Shown piece after piece: positions 17,034 to 25,299 of a stretch of 64,000 bases of DNA. The position numbers and the translations under genes are program-made. The notes beneath the pieces are model-generated. The model worked only from the letters and a program-made list of their open reading frames with translations. It ran no database searches and was not told the origin of the DNA. Source of the stretch: JAAOII01 sp965207705 (GTDB lineage Bacteria; Pseudomonadota; Gammaproteobacteria; CBDBNL01; JAAOII01); contig OZ242292.1 of assembly GCA_965207705.1 (NCBI GenBank), positions 1,550,001 through 1,614,000 of the forward strand. The letters are read 5' to 3'. Position 1 is the stretch's first letter, and each line of letters opens with the position of its first letter.

Positions 17034-17054
17034 CATCCAAGTAACATCCGAATA
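17022..17054. repeat. 11-bp tandem repeat from the rnfC stop to the cobB start
   Basis: Three units ACGTCCAAATA, ACATCCAAGTA and ACATCCGAATA fill the junction exactly, ending one base before the ATG at 17055. The rnfC stop TAA (17031-17033) lies across units one and two. Confidence 0.9.
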
Positions 17055-17801
17055 ATGTCTGAATTAAAAGAAAATAAATATGCTCTGGTTATCCTAACCG
17101 GGGCGGGGGTATCCGCTGAGTCCGGTATAAAAACTTTTCGCGCCTCGGATGGACTGTGGGAAAATCATCCTGTAGATGAGGTGGCAACCCCAGAGGGCTT
17201 TGCCCGCAACCCCGACCTGGTGCATAAATTTTATAATACCAGGCGTCAAGACCTAGGCAAGGTACAACCCAATGCGGCTCATATTGCTTTGGGCGACTTA
17301 GAAAAAAAACTACAAGACAAGTTATTTTTAGTAACCCAAAATATAGACGACTTACATGAACGTGGCGGGGCTAACCAAGTTGCCCACATGCATGGTGAAC
17401 TATACAAAATATTCTGCTCCAGTTGCGGGGCAAAGTTTGAACGTAAGAAAGATTTATCCAAAGAAGAAGGATGCCCTGCTTGCTCCATGATTGGTAGTTT
17501 AAGACCAGACATAGTGTGGTTTGGCGAGATGCCTTATAGGATGGAAGAGATTAATGACGCATTAAGCAATTGCGATGTGTTTGTGGCGATAGGAACCTCT
17601 GGCAATGTTTTCCCAGCAGCAGGGTTTGTCCTACAAGCACGCATGGCGGGAGCATTGTGTTGCGAGATAAACCTTGAACCATCTATGGTGCAGCAGTATT
17701 TTGACCATGGTTACTATGGTCGGGCTACTGAACAGGTGGAATTGTTTATTAAAGATTTGACAAAGGGAAAACTTCGCAAATCTACAGAGGTGGAGGCATA
17801 A
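17055..17801 (+). CDS. cobB: NAD-dependent protein deacylase (sirtuin)
   Basis: The 248-residue product has the sirtuin NAD site LTGAGVSAESGIKTFR (about 15-29), TQNIDDLHERGG (95-105), catalytic His113 in HMHGEL, and a zinc site formed by Cys121, Cys124, Cys140 and Cys143. The Tyr60-x-x-Arg63 pair in HKFYNTRR matches the Y-x-x-R pair of class III sirtuins such as E. coli CobB and SIRT5, which favours removal of succinyl and malonyl groups as well as acetyl. It sits between rnfC and the tRNA gene and is reached through the 11-bp repeat junction. With TCA-cycle genes elsewhere in the window, a role in metabolic enzyme deacylation is plausible but inferred. Confidence 0.94.
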   Translation: MSELKENKYALVILTGAGVSAESGIKTFRASDGLWENHPVDEVATPEGFARNPDLVHKFYNTRRQDLGKVQPNAAHIALGDLEKKLQDKLFLVTQNIDDLHERGGANQVAHMHGELYKIFCSSCGAKFERKKDLSKEEGCPACSMIGSLRPDIVWFGEMPYRMEEINDALSNCDVFVAIGTSGNVFPAAGFVLQARMAGALCCEINLEPSMVQQYFDHGYYGRATEQVELFIKDLTKGKLRKSTEVEA

Positions 17802-17809
17802 ATTTCCTG

Positions 17810-17815
17810 TAAAAT
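17810..17815 (+). promoter_or_regulatory. Likely -10 box of tRNA-Leu
   Basis: TAAAAT preceded by TG (CCTGTAAAAT), 11 nt before the tRNA 5' end. The same CCTGTAAAATAA string precedes rsmG at 38983-38994. Confidence 0.4.
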
Positions 17816-17826
17816 AAACAAATAAT

Positions 17827-17910
17827 GCCGAGGTGGTGAAATTGGTAGACACGCTAGATTCAGGATCTAGTGGGAGCAATCCCGTGGAGGTTCGAGTCCT
17901 CTCTTCGGCA
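17827..17910 (+). tRNA. tRNA-Leu (CAG anticodon)
   Basis: An 84-nt cloverleaf with a long variable arm. The acceptor stem pairs GCCGAGG with CTTCGGC (one G-T), discriminator A. The anticodon stem CTAGA/TCTAG encloses TTCAGGA, giving anticodon CAG, which reads CUG leucine codons. The T arm contains GGTTCGAGTCC. The 3' CCA is not encoded and must be added after transcription. It lies between cobB and the malic enzyme gene. Confidence 0.96.
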
Positions 17911-17930
17911 TCATAAATTAAATTATTATT

Positions 17931-19154
17931 ATGAAAGAAATAAATTTACGAAAAAAATCATTAGCTTATCATTCACGTGAGCCAGCAGGTAAGGTTGCTA
18001 TTAAGATAACCAAACCAGCAAGAACACCTGGAGATTTAACTCTGGCTTATAGTCCAGGAGTTGCCGAGCCAGTGCTGAGAATAGCCGAAGAACCGCTTAG
18101 CGTATATGACTATACCGCTAAATCCAATTTGGTGGGGATAATATCCAATGGTTCAGCAATACTAGGGCTGGGTAACTTGGGAGCTATGGCTAGTAAACCA
18201 GTTATGGAAGGGAAGGCAGTGTTGTTTAAGAGATTTGCCAACATAGATGCTTTTGATTTGGAGGTGGATGAAAAGGACCCTAAGAAATTTGTTGAAATTG
18301 TCAGGGCTTTGGCGCCTACTTTCGGCGGAATTAATTTAGAAGACATAAAGGCGCCCGATTGTTTTTACATTGAAAAAGAATTGCAAAAGACGTGTGATAT
18401 TCCAGTGTTTCATGATGACCAGCATGGAACTGCCATAGTTACTCTGGCAGCGATGATTAATGCGGTGGAATTGCAGAAAAAGGAATGGAAAGACCTTAAG
18501 ATTGTGTGCATAGGAGCTGGAGCTGCTGCTTTAGCCACCTTAGAACTTTTGCAGGGCATGGGCATAAGCGTTGATAATTTAAGGTTGATAGATAGCCAAG
18601 GCGTAGTATACAAAGGCAGAGCTAATAATGGAGCGCTAAAGGCAAGGTTTGCCGCCGCTACCAAAGACCGTGTCCTTGCAGACGCCTGTCAGGATGCCGA
18701 TGTTATTCTGGGATTTTCCAAAGGGAACCTGTTAACCGCGGATAATATAAAAGTAATGGCGTCTAACCCTATAATCTTTGCCTGCGCCAACCCCGACCCA
18801 GAGATAAAACCCGAGTTAGTGAAGGCAACGCGCAAGGATGCAATTATGGCTACGGGACGCTCGGATTATCCTAATCAAGTAAACAATGTGCTGGCTTTTC
18901 CTTACATCTTTTATGGGGCACTTAAAACCCGCTCTTCTGCAATAAACATGGAAATGAAACTTGCCTGCGCCCGCGCCGTGAGCTCTTTGGCGCGCAAAGA
19001 AGTTCCGCTTTCTATTCAGAAGTTATACAAGAAGGAGAAATTAAAGTTTGGCAAGGAGTATATCCTGCCTAAGCCAATGGATCCCCGTTTATTAGAGGTT
19101 GCAGGAAATGCAGTTGCCAAAGTGGCAATCGCTACTAAAGTTGCCAGATTATAA
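17931..19154 (+). CDS. NAD(P)-dependent malic enzyme, short form
   Basis: The 407-residue product decarboxylates malate to pyruvate. It has the malic N-terminal domain (LTLAYSPGVAEPVLRI, SNGSAILGLGNLG with the catalytic Lys in MASKPVMEGKA), the metal-site FHDDQHGTAIV, and the Rossmann segment IVCIGAGAAALATLELL in the C-terminal domain. The family in many gammaproteobacteria (MaeB, about 760 residues) carries a C-terminal phosphotransacetylase-like domain; that domain is absent here, so this is the stand-alone form. Cofactor preference cannot be fixed by eye. Together with sdh/suc genes and the TRAP 2-oxo-acid transporter it fits metabolism built on organic acids. Confidence 0.93.
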   Translation: MKEINLRKKSLAYHSREPAGKVAIKITKPARTPGDLTLAYSPGVAEPVLRIAEEPLSVYDYTAKSNLVGIISNGSAILGLGNLGAMASKPVMEGKAVLFKRFANIDAFDLEVDEKDPKKFVEIVRALAPTFGGINLEDIKAPDCFYIEKELQKTCDIPVFHDDQHGTAIVTLAAMINAVELQKKEWKDLKIVCIGAGAAALATLELLQGMGISVDNLRLIDSQGVVYKGRANNGALKARFAAATKDRVLADACQDADVILGFSKGNLLTADNIKVMASNPIIFACANPDPEIKPELVKATRKDAIMATGRSDYPNQVNNVLAFPYIFYGALKTRSSAINMEMKLACARAVSSLARKEVPLSIQKLYKKEKLKFGKEYILPKPMDPRLLEVAGNAVAKVAIATKVARL

Positions 19155-19171
19155 AATCTATAATATATTCA

Positions 19172-19177
19172 TATAAT
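19172..19177 (+). promoter_or_regulatory. -10 box of mrcA
   Basis: TATAAT with 9 nt to the ATG at 19187. A second TATAAT occurs at 19160-19165. Either way the leader is very short or absent. Confidence 0.55.
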
Positions 19178-19186
19178 ACTCATACA

Positions 19187-21766
19187 ATGAAACTTTATAA
19201 ATCATTTTTTTACTTCACTCTGTGGGGAGGGTTATTAATAGCCCTATTTGTTAGTATTTTATATTTACGCTTGCCCAACATAAACGAGCTGCGCGAGGTT
19301 AAGTATCAGGAACCTCTGAGGATTTTTACGGTAGACGGCGCGCTTATATCTCAAATAGGGAATATCAAAAGAACTCCTGTTGCTTATGAAGAAACACCCA
19401 CAGACCTCATCAATGCATTAATTTCCGCTGAGGACTCTAGATTTTTTCAGCATATTGGCTTGGATCCACGCGGACTTGCTCGGGCAGTTTTTCAGCTAAT
19501 TACTCGCAGCTCTACTCAAACTGGCGGCAGTACTATTACCATGCAAGTAGCGCGTAACTATTATCTAACTCGCGATCGCACCATAATGCGTAAATTGAAT
19601 GAGATTCTATTGGCAATTAAAATGGAGCGAGTTCTTAGCAAAAAGGATATTATGTCGTTATATGTCAACACAATATTTTTAGGGTACAAGTCCTTTGGTA
19701 TGGCAGCTGCGGCAAAAACCTATTACAACTTAGATTTAGATGAACTGAGCTTGGCTCAATATGCGATGTTAGCTGCCTTACCCAAAGCCCCATCCAAGTT
19801 AAATCCAGTTAGCAATCCTAAACGTGCCCAAGAAAGACGCGACTGGATACTTATGCGCATGGCAAAATTAGGATATATCTCAAGAGGACAGTATCTAAGC
19901 GCCGTAGAAGAAGAAATAAGTAGCAAGCCCTACGACTATGCCACCGAAGTAGAGGGCTTATATGTATCTGAAACCGCGCGCCTTGCCATTTTGGATGACC
20001 CTGATAAATATGGAGTAAACTCTGATGAAATGCTCACCGCCGGCTATAAGGTATATACCTCAGTTGACAAAGAACTTCAGCAATACGCTAACGAAGCAGT
20101 TAGGTCTGGGCTATTGGCTTATGATAAAAGACATGGATGGCGTGGCGCTGAGAGAGTATTTGAAGATTTGGTTGAAACGGAAGATTTTTTTGAGGAAAAC
20201 CCAGTTTTTGTTGAATCCCTAAAAGAGCTGGAAACCATATCAAGCTATGATAATTCTTTGGAACCTGTCATAGTTAAGCAAGTAGGTGAACAGAGTATTA
20301 TTGTTATTTTATCTTCGTCTGATGAGATAAATATTAGCTGGGCTGGATTATCCTGGGCGGCTCCTTATATATCAGATGAAGAAACAGGTGAGCCACCAGA
20401 ACTGGCAAGTGATATAGTGGCTGTTGGAGACATGGTGCGTATTTCTGCCAATGAGGAAGAGGAAGGTTTTCGCATTTCTCAAATACCTCGCGCAGAAGGA
20501 GCGCTACTGGCGGTTAATCCAAATAACGGAATGATTGCCGCTATGGTGGGTGGCTATCATTTCCAGCTGACTAAGTATAATCGCGCAGTGCAAGCTCGTC
20601 GTCAAATAGGTTCGGCTATTAAGCCATTCTTATATGCTACAGCTTTATCGCTTGGGTATAACGGAGCAGATATATTTAATGACGCGCCTTTAGTATCTGG
20701 GGCAAGCGGAAACTTTGTGTGGCGTCCCACCAATGCCGGTAGCCGTTTTCTTGGTTACATTCCCTTGCGTGAGGGGCTATATCGTTCACGTAATCTGATT
20801 AGCGTTAGGTTATTAAGAGAGTTGGGGGTGAATCGTACTCGCTCTTTTATGACAAAACTTGGCTTGCCAGAAAAACACCTGCCTAATGATTTGTCTCTAT
20901 CTTTAGGAAGCGCCGAGCTTACTTTGTTGGAAGTTACAAGGGCTTACGGCATTTTAGCTAATGGGGGATACTTAGTAGAACCTAATTTTATAGACCGCAT
21001 AGAAAGCGCTGATGGTAAAATCCTGTATCAACATGCTACTATTCAAACTCCAAAGCAAGAAAAATTACCCGAAGAATGCGTAATATGTCAAAATAAAGAA
21101 TTACAGGAGATTTTATCTGAAGAAGAACTTGCGTTGTTTGGGTGTGACAGGTGTACTTATAAAGTAGCAGATAAATTTAGCGAAGGCGGCTATGACAAAG
21201 ATAAAATAACCAGAGTTCTGAGTCCGCAAGAATATTATCAAATTAATTCCATACTGCGAGATGTAGTGCAGCTTGGAACTGCAATTAGGGCAAAGGACTT
21301 AGGGCGGCTTGATTTAGCGGGGAAAACTGGAACTACTCAAGATTTTATAGATGCTTGGTTTGTGGGCTATAACCCAGATTTAGTTGCGGTAAGTTGGGTT
21401 GGTTTTGATACCCCCTCATCCCTTGGTCCTATAGAATATGGCAGTATTGCGGCTCTTCCTATATGGAAAAGTTTTATGAAAAATGCCCTTAAGGATGTTC
21501 CCGAGAAACATTTTGCCGTCCCTGAAGGACTTGTTACCACTGAAATATCTATCAGCAGTGAAGGGACGACGAGAGAGTTTACCGAATATATTAATATTGA
21601 ACATATTAATGAATATGTTGAGCGAATTAAAAAGAGCGCGGTCTTTGTTGATTATTATTACAATTTTTTAGATACCGAGGATTTGGAGATAAATCCAGAT
21701 ATCAGCACGGAAAGTAATATAACCCGTAATAGCGAACAAAGGCAAGAAGTCCAAAAACTATTCTAA
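19187..21766 (+). CDS. mrcA: Penicillin-binding protein 1A (class A, bifunctional)
   Basis: The 859-residue product polymerises and cross-links peptidoglycan. It has a short cytoplasmic start and one membrane anchor (about residues 8-28), the GT51 glycosyltransferase domain with AEDSRFFQHIGLDPRG (catalytic Glu82) and TQTGGSTITMQVARN, an OB-type outer-membrane docking domain at about residues 300-440, and a transpeptidase domain with S476-A-I-K479, S534-R-N536 and K713-T-G-T716. All catalytic motifs are intact. Length is typical of PBP1A. It lies alone after the malic enzyme gene and before a large intergenic region with a strong terminator. Confidence 0.96.
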   Translation: MKLYKSFFYFTLWGGLLIALFVSILYLRLPNINELREVKYQEPLRIFTVDGALISQIGNIKRTPVAYEETPTDLINALISAEDSRFFQHIGLDPRGLARAVFQLITRSSTQTGGSTITMQVARNYYLTRDRTIMRKLNEILLAIKMERVLSKKDIMSLYVNTIFLGYKSFGMAAAAKTYYNLDLDELSLAQYAMLAALPKAPSKLNPVSNPKRAQERRDWILMRMAKLGYISRGQYLSAVEEEISSKPYDYATEVEGLYVSETARLAILDDPDKYGVNSDEMLTAGYKVYTSVDKELQQYANEAVRSGLLAYDKRHGWRGAERVFEDLVETEDFFEENPVFVESLKELETISSYDNSLEPVIVKQVGEQSIIVILSSSDEINISWAGLSWAAPYISDEETGEPPELASDIVAVGDMVRISANEEEEGFRISQIPRAEGALLAVNPNNGMIAAMVGGYHFQLTKYNRAVQARRQIGSAIKPFLYATALSLGYNGADIFNDAPLVSGASGNFVWRPTNAGSRFLGYIPLREGLYRSRNLISVRLLRELGVNRTRSFMTKLGLPEKHLPNDLSLSLGSAELTLLEVTRAYGILANGGYLVEPNFIDRIESADGKILYQHATIQTPKQEKLPEECVICQNKELQEILSEEELALFGCDRCTYKVADKFSEGGYDKDKITRVLSPQEYYQINSILRDVVQLGTAIRAKDLGRLDLAGKTGTTQDFIDAWFVGYNPDLVAVSWVGFDTPSSLGPIEYGSIAALPIWKSFMKNALKDVPEKHFAVPEGLVTTEISISSEGTTREFTEYINIEHINEYVERIKKSAVFVDYYYNFLDTEDLEINPDISTESNITRNSEQRQEVQKLF

Positions 21767-21992
21767 CCAGCGGGCAGTCCTGCGCACTTTGTGTCTGCCT
21801 GAGCCAGTTCCTATACCCCTCATATATAAGCCCTTTTATGGGCTCTTCTATGAGTTATTCCCGTTAAACCTCGTGTTTATTGGCTTTAATCCAAATTTTA
21901 ATCTAAGCTTTTCTGTTTTGCACTTGGATTTTTATGCCTTTTTTCAAAAAGATAGAAAATTAATAAAAACTAGTGTTTTTTATTAATATTAC

Positions 21993-22020
21993 TTGACAAA
22001 TTATTTTGTTAGCGTATAAT
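21993..22020 (+). promoter_or_regulatory. Near-consensus sigma-70 promoter without a downstream gene on its strand
   Basis: TTGACA (21993-21998), 16-nt spacer, TATAAT (22015-22020). This is the best promoter in the window. The predicted start is near 22027 and an intrinsic terminator follows within 20-50 nt, so the product would be a very short RNA. The rest of 21767-21992 shows only a weak hairpin AGCCC/GGGCT at 21829-21844 and no supported gene. Confidence 0.65.
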
Positions 22021-22026
22021 TGAAAC

Positions 22027-22076
22027 CAACATAGCCTCCGCTGCGGGGGGATCTTTCAGATCCCCCCCTTTTTTTT
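22027..22076 (+). ncRNA. Putative ~50-nt small RNA
   Basis: Inferred from the near-consensus promoter ending at 22020 and the terminator ending at 22076. The transcript would contain two competing stems: CCTCCG with CGGGGG (about 22035-22049), or the terminator stem. Readthrough would run antisense into azlD (22142-22483, minus strand). No homology to a known RNA is claimed. Confidence 0.35.
22045..22076 (+). terminator. Strong intrinsic terminator
   Basis: GGGGGGATC (22045-22053), loop TTTCA, GATCCCCCC (22059-22067), then C and eight T residues to 22076. A perfect 9-bp stem followed by a T tract on the plus strand. Beyond it, 22077-22115 has two C-rich near-repeats, CCCCCCTATATTATTAAT and CCCCCCTACATTAGTAT. 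Confidence 0.9.
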
Positions 22077-22141
22077 CCTCCCCCCCTATATTATTAATCC
22101 CCCCTACATTAGTATCCCCAAGCTTATCTTAATTTGGTGTC

Positions 22142-22483
22142 CTAATTAAAAAATGGAATGTATTGTAGTGTTGTAAGTCCCGCGCCCATCAAAATTAAAT
22201 ATACCAATAGGTACTTCTTATGGATTATGTATGCCGCAACACATAATAAAGATAAAGAAATTCTCCACAACAGAGGAACTTCTCCCAAATCATTATTTGG
22301 CAAGACAATCAACTTTACCACCAGAGCTCCAACTAAGGCATAACTTATATAGTTAGCGTAAGTAAAAACAGGACTGCTCTCATCAAGTTTACGGCTACTG
22401 ATTAATCCCAATATCCTGGTGCTGAAGGTAACCAACGTGGCTACTCCGATTACTGCATAAATAAAAATATCTTCTTGACTCAT
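22142..22483 (-). CDS. azlD: AzlD-family membrane protein (branched-chain amino acid export subunit)
   Basis: The 113-residue product is almost entirely hydrophobic, with about four membrane segments (IYAVIGVATLVTFSTRI, ISYALVGALVVKLIVL, LLWRISLSLLCVAAYII and LVYLILMGAGLTTLQYI). The start MSQEDIFIYAVIGVATLVTF and the R-I-L-G motif fit the small AzlD subunit. AzlC and AzlD together export branched-chain amino acids or analogues. The usual partner azlC is not adjacent but lies 2 kb away on the other strand at 24544-25257, separated by gpsA and ispD; the split arrangement is unusual. It is divergent from gpsA with about 80 bp between starts. Confidence 0.85.
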   Translation of the reverse strand: MSQEDIFIYAVIGVATLVTFSTRILGLISSRKLDESSPVFTYANYISYALVGALVVKLIVLPNNDLGEVPLLWRISLSLLCVAAYIIHKKYLLVYLILMGAGLTTLQYIPFFN

Positions 22484-22546
22484 TATGCCTCATATTATAT
22501 GAGGGATAGAAACACCGGACATATTCGCAACCAGCGGGAATTGGTA

Positions 22547-22552
22547 TATAAT
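22547..22552 (+). promoter_or_regulatory. -10 box of gpsA
   Basis: TATAAT with 10 nt to the ATG at 22563, implying a leaderless or nearly leaderless gpsA-ispD-azlC transcript. Confidence 0.55.
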
Positions 22553-22562
22553 TCCTTTATAT

Positions 22563-23630
22563 ATGCTTGATGTCGCACAACCATTAATAAAGCCCCTGAA
22601 GGTAACCGTCATAGGTGGCGGCAGTTTTGGTACAGTTCTTGCCAACATAAGCGCTACGCGCGGCAACAAGACATTCTTATGGCTAAGAGATGAAAAGCAA
22701 GCGCAACAAATAAACAAAACCCACCGCAACCAGAAATATATCCCACAGCTGGTTTTGCACCGCGACCTACACGCTACCACTAATTTACAAGAAGCAGCTA
22801 CAAACTCACAGCTTCTCATAATAGCAGTGCCAAGTAAGTCATTTGCTGAGGTGCTACAAAACATAAGCCCTCATATTAATCAACAATTCATCGTAACTGC
22901 CACCAAAGGCATAGCCAGGGATAGTTTCCAATTGATGAGTCAGTTGTTAGAGAAGGTAATTAAGGATAAAGGACTTAACCCAGAACAGCATATAGGAGTG
23001 CTCAGCGGTCCTAATATTGCCAACGAAATAGCGAATAAACATCTTACTGGCAGTGTTATAGCAACCCATAATCATCTACTAAGCGCAATGGTGCGCCAAG
23101 CTATAAGCACCAAGTACTTACATATTTTTGAAAATGATGATGTGTATGGCGTTGAGCTTGCAGGCGCTTTAAAAAATATCTATGCCATAGCTGCTGGCAT
23201 TTCGGACTCTCTTGGTTTTGGTATAAACACTAAAAGCGTCCTAATCACCAGAAGCGCCGCAGAGATGGCGCGCTTTGCGGTACGGATGAATGCCAATCAC
23301 TTAACCTTTCTTGGTCTTGCAGGGATAGGAGATTTAATAACTACCTGCTTCTCGCCACAAAGCCGCAATTATCGTTTGGGTAATGCTTTGATAGGAGGCA
23401 AATCAATTGATGAAATATGCAATAATCTTGGAGGAGTGGCGGAGGGTATTCACACAACCAAGATGGCTCATCAGCAAGCAATTAAGATGGGAGTAAATAT
23501 GCCTTTGCTTGAAGGTGTTTACAGAATTATTTTTAATGGCGAAAGAGTAAAACATGTTTTATGGCGTGTCCTGCGCAATACACCGCGTGAGGATGTGGAG
23601 TACTTGACTACTTATCAACATAATAAATAA
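22563..23630 (+). CDS. gpsA: Glycerol-3-phosphate dehydrogenase [NAD(P)+]
   Basis: The 355-residue product reduces dihydroxyacetone phosphate to sn-glycerol-3-phosphate for phospholipid synthesis. The N-terminal Rossmann loop is VIGGGSFGTVLANI (about 15-28); TATKGI and SGPNIANEI follow, then VELAGALKNIYAIAAGI with the catalytic Lys in G-A-L-K-N, and FLGLAGIGDLITTC. All expected blocks are present, with no insertion. It is first in a co-directional set gpsA-ispD-azlC. A 14-bp direct repeat GATGCATCAGAATA flanks the gpsA/ispD junction. Confidence 0.96.
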   Translation: MLDVAQPLIKPLKVTVIGGGSFGTVLANISATRGNKTFLWLRDEKQAQQINKTHRNQKYIPQLVLHRDLHATTNLQEAATNSQLLIIAVPSKSFAEVLQNISPHINQQFIVTATKGIARDSFQLMSQLLEKVIKDKGLNPEQHIGVLSGPNIANEIANKHLTGSVIATHNHLLSAMVRQAISTKYLHIFENDDVYGVELAGALKNIYAIAAGISDSLGFGINTKSVLITRSAAEMARFAVRMNANHLTFLGLAGIGDLITTCFSPQSRNYRLGNALIGGKSIDEICNNLGGVAEGIHTTKMAHQQAIKMGVNMPLLEGVYRIIFNGERVKHVLWRVLRNTPREDVEYLTTYQHNK

Positions 23631-23634
23631 TCCC

Positions 23635-23676
23635 GATGCATCAGAATATTATGCATCGCCAAGATGCATCAGAATA
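23635..23676. repeat. 14-bp direct repeat at the gpsA/ispD junction
   Basis: GATGCATCAGAATA at 23635-23648 and 23663-23676, 28 bp apart. The second copy contains the ispD start codon (23664), so the repeat duplicates the translation start region. Confidence 0.85.
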
Positions 23677-24563
23677 ATGGCGCGTTGGTTATCCTGCTCG
23701 CTGCTGGCAGTAGCCGCCGCTATAGTAATCATGCGGGGAATAATAAACATAAAAACGTGCATGAAAATGAATTGCCCAACTCGGAAGAATTGAAACAGCT
23801 TGAACTATTAAACGGCAAATCGGTTATTAGCTACTCGCTTGAAAAGTTTTGTAATTGCCGTTTGGTGGATGAAGTTATAGTGATGATTCCGCCTGGGGAG
23901 CAAGCAAGATTTCAAAATGTTATAAATGATTTAGCTGACAATATAAAGGGCAACATAAAAGGCAAGATAAAGGGGAACATAAATAAGAAGATCCGCTGTA
24001 TAAAGGAGGGCGGAAAAAACAGGTTTGATTCAACGCATCTGGCAATCGCAGAACTGGCAAACGAATCAGGAAGTAGAAGTGTTCTAATCCATGATGCAGC
24101 GCGCCCATTAGTATCTACACAATTAGTGGAAAAATGTATAGCTGCTTTGCAAACGCATCCAGCAGTAGCCGCAGCCCTTCCTGTAACCGATACACTTGGG
24201 CTACTAACACCTTTAAGCGAAGACATAAGCAAAGATGCGAGTACAGCAACTCCTCCTGCGCAAACAGGACATAATCGGGAGTACAAGATTAGTAAGATTG
24301 CCACCCGTTCAGATTACTGTTTGTTGCAAACACCACAAGGATTTCAGCTCCAACTATTGCGCGATAGTTTTCAAAACGCCGCGGATGAAGGTGGAGATAC
24401 CAGCCGCTGGACAGACGACTGTTCGGTTGTGTTAGCTCATAATCCTTCTTTGTCCATTCATAAAATTGAGGGCGATGTTTATAACATTAAGCTTACTCAC
24501 AAACAAGACAAACAGATACTGGAATCAATTTTGCATAAACAACATGACAGAAGCAGCAGTTAA
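23664..24563 (+). CDS. ispD: 2-C-methyl-D-erythritol 4-phosphate cytidylyltransferase
   Basis: The 299-residue product performs the third step of the MEP isoprenoid pathway, joining CTP and MEP. It has VILLAAGSSRRY (CTP-binding Gly-rich loop, about 8-20), a GGKNRFDSTHLAI block, VLIHDAARPLVS and LLQTPQGFQ, ending with GDVYNIKLTHKQD. Typical IspD is about 230 residues; the excess comes from a 12-bp repeat array encoding NIKG-NIKG-KIKG-NINK at about residues 93-108, an Asn/His/Lys-rich loop after the nucleotide motif, and a Ser/Thr/Ala loop near residue 190. The MEP pathway continues in this window with ispA. Its 3' end overlaps azlC by 20 bp. Confidence 0.93.
   Translation: MHQNNGALVILLAAGSSRRYSNHAGNNKHKNVHENELPNSEELKQLELLNGKSVISYSLEKFCNCRLVDEVIVMIPPGEQARFQNVINDLADNIKGNIKGKIKGNINKKIRCIKEGGKNRFDSTHLAIAELANESGSRSVLIHDAARPLVSTQLVEKCIAALQTHPAVAAALPVTDTLGLLTPLSEDISKDASTATPPAQTGHNREYKISKIATRSDYCLLQTPQGFQLQLLRDSFQNAADEGGDTSRWTDDCSVVLAHNPSLSIHKIEGDVYNIKLTHKQDKQILESILHKQHDRSSS
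23940..23987. repeat. 12-bp in-frame tandem repeat inside ispD
   Basis: Four units (AATATAAAGGGC, AACATAAAAGGC, AAGATAAAGGGG, AACATAAATAAG) coding NIKG, NIKG, KIKG and NINK in register with the reading frame. Confidence 0.9.
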
Positions 24564-25257
24564 AACAACATCTGCTATATCTAGAGCTTGGCGTGACTCC
24601 TGCGGCGCGCCTGGCTGGACACTATTCATTATCTTCTTTGCTTACGGCGCTGGATTAGAATCCATTGGTTTTGATGCGCTACAAAGCGCCGTCTCAACAA
24701 TGTTTATCTATGCTCTGCCCGGACAGATAGTAGCTGTTAACGGCATAGCCGCAGGTTCTAGTTTACTGGGCATTGCTTTCGTAACTTGGTTAATCAATAT
24801 CCGTTTGCTACCTATGGCGCTTACCCTCGCCCCCTTATTTAAAAAGGGCAGTCATGCGCCAGTTAGTTATTATTTATCCGCTCATTTTATAGCGGTCACT
24901 GGCTGGCTCAATTTCATAGACAATCATCGCTCGGTGCCGCAAAAGGACGTATTGCGTTACTTTATTTATTCGGGTGAAATTTTGTGGGTATTTTCTTTAT
25001 GTGGAACCTTAGCGGGATTTTATGTGGTTAACTATATTCCGCATGAAGTATTTTTATCCTTGCTGCTGATAAACCCTTTATATTTCTTATGTGTTATAGC
25101 CAAGCATGGCAGTCAGAATGCCTGCATTGGAATTGCGGTATTAGGGGGATGTTTGTTGTATATGCCCTTTACTTGGCTAAATCAGGATTTTGCCTTGCTA
25201 TTTGCTGGGATTAGTGGCGGCAGTTTGGCTTTCGCCTTTCACCAATTCAAACGATAA
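24544..25257 (+). CDS. azlC: AzlC-family membrane protein (branched-chain amino acid export subunit)
   Basis: The 237-residue product has multiple membrane segments and the AzlC blocks AWRDSCGAPGWTLFIIFFAY, FIYALPGQIVAVNGIAAG and FVTWLINIRLLPMALTLAP, the last being the usual N-x-R-x-x-P region. A longer frame opens upstream at 24466, but ATG at 24544 (MTEAAVKTT) gives the expected N-terminus and overlaps ispD by 20 bp, which suits coupled translation. It should work with AzlD (22142-22483, opposite strand) to export branched-chain amino acids. The substrate is inferred from the family. Confidence 0.88.
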   Translation: MTEAAVKTTSAISRAWRDSCGAPGWTLFIIFFAYGAGLESIGFDALQSAVSTMFIYALPGQIVAVNGIAAGSSLLGIAFVTWLINIRLLPMALTLAPLFKKGSHAPVSYYLSAHFIAVTGWLNFIDNHRSVPQKDVLRYFIYSGEILWVFSLCGTLAGFYVVNYIPHEVFLSLLLINPLYFLCVIAKHGSQNACIGIAVLGGCLLYMPFTWLNQDFALLFAGISGGSLAFAFHQFKR

Positions 25258-25299
25258 ATCGGAACTTAATTATTATGTCGTTTCATCCGCCTCCCCCGG

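Noticed and set aside
17970..17985. CACGTG-containing string resembling a parS site, also near 59898
   Set aside because: Only the inner 8 bases agree with TGTTTCACGTGAAACA, and both lie inside coding genes, so they are likely chance.
21829..21844. Hairpin AGCCC/GGGCT after mrcA as a terminator
   Set aside because: Only five base pairs and no T tract follow.
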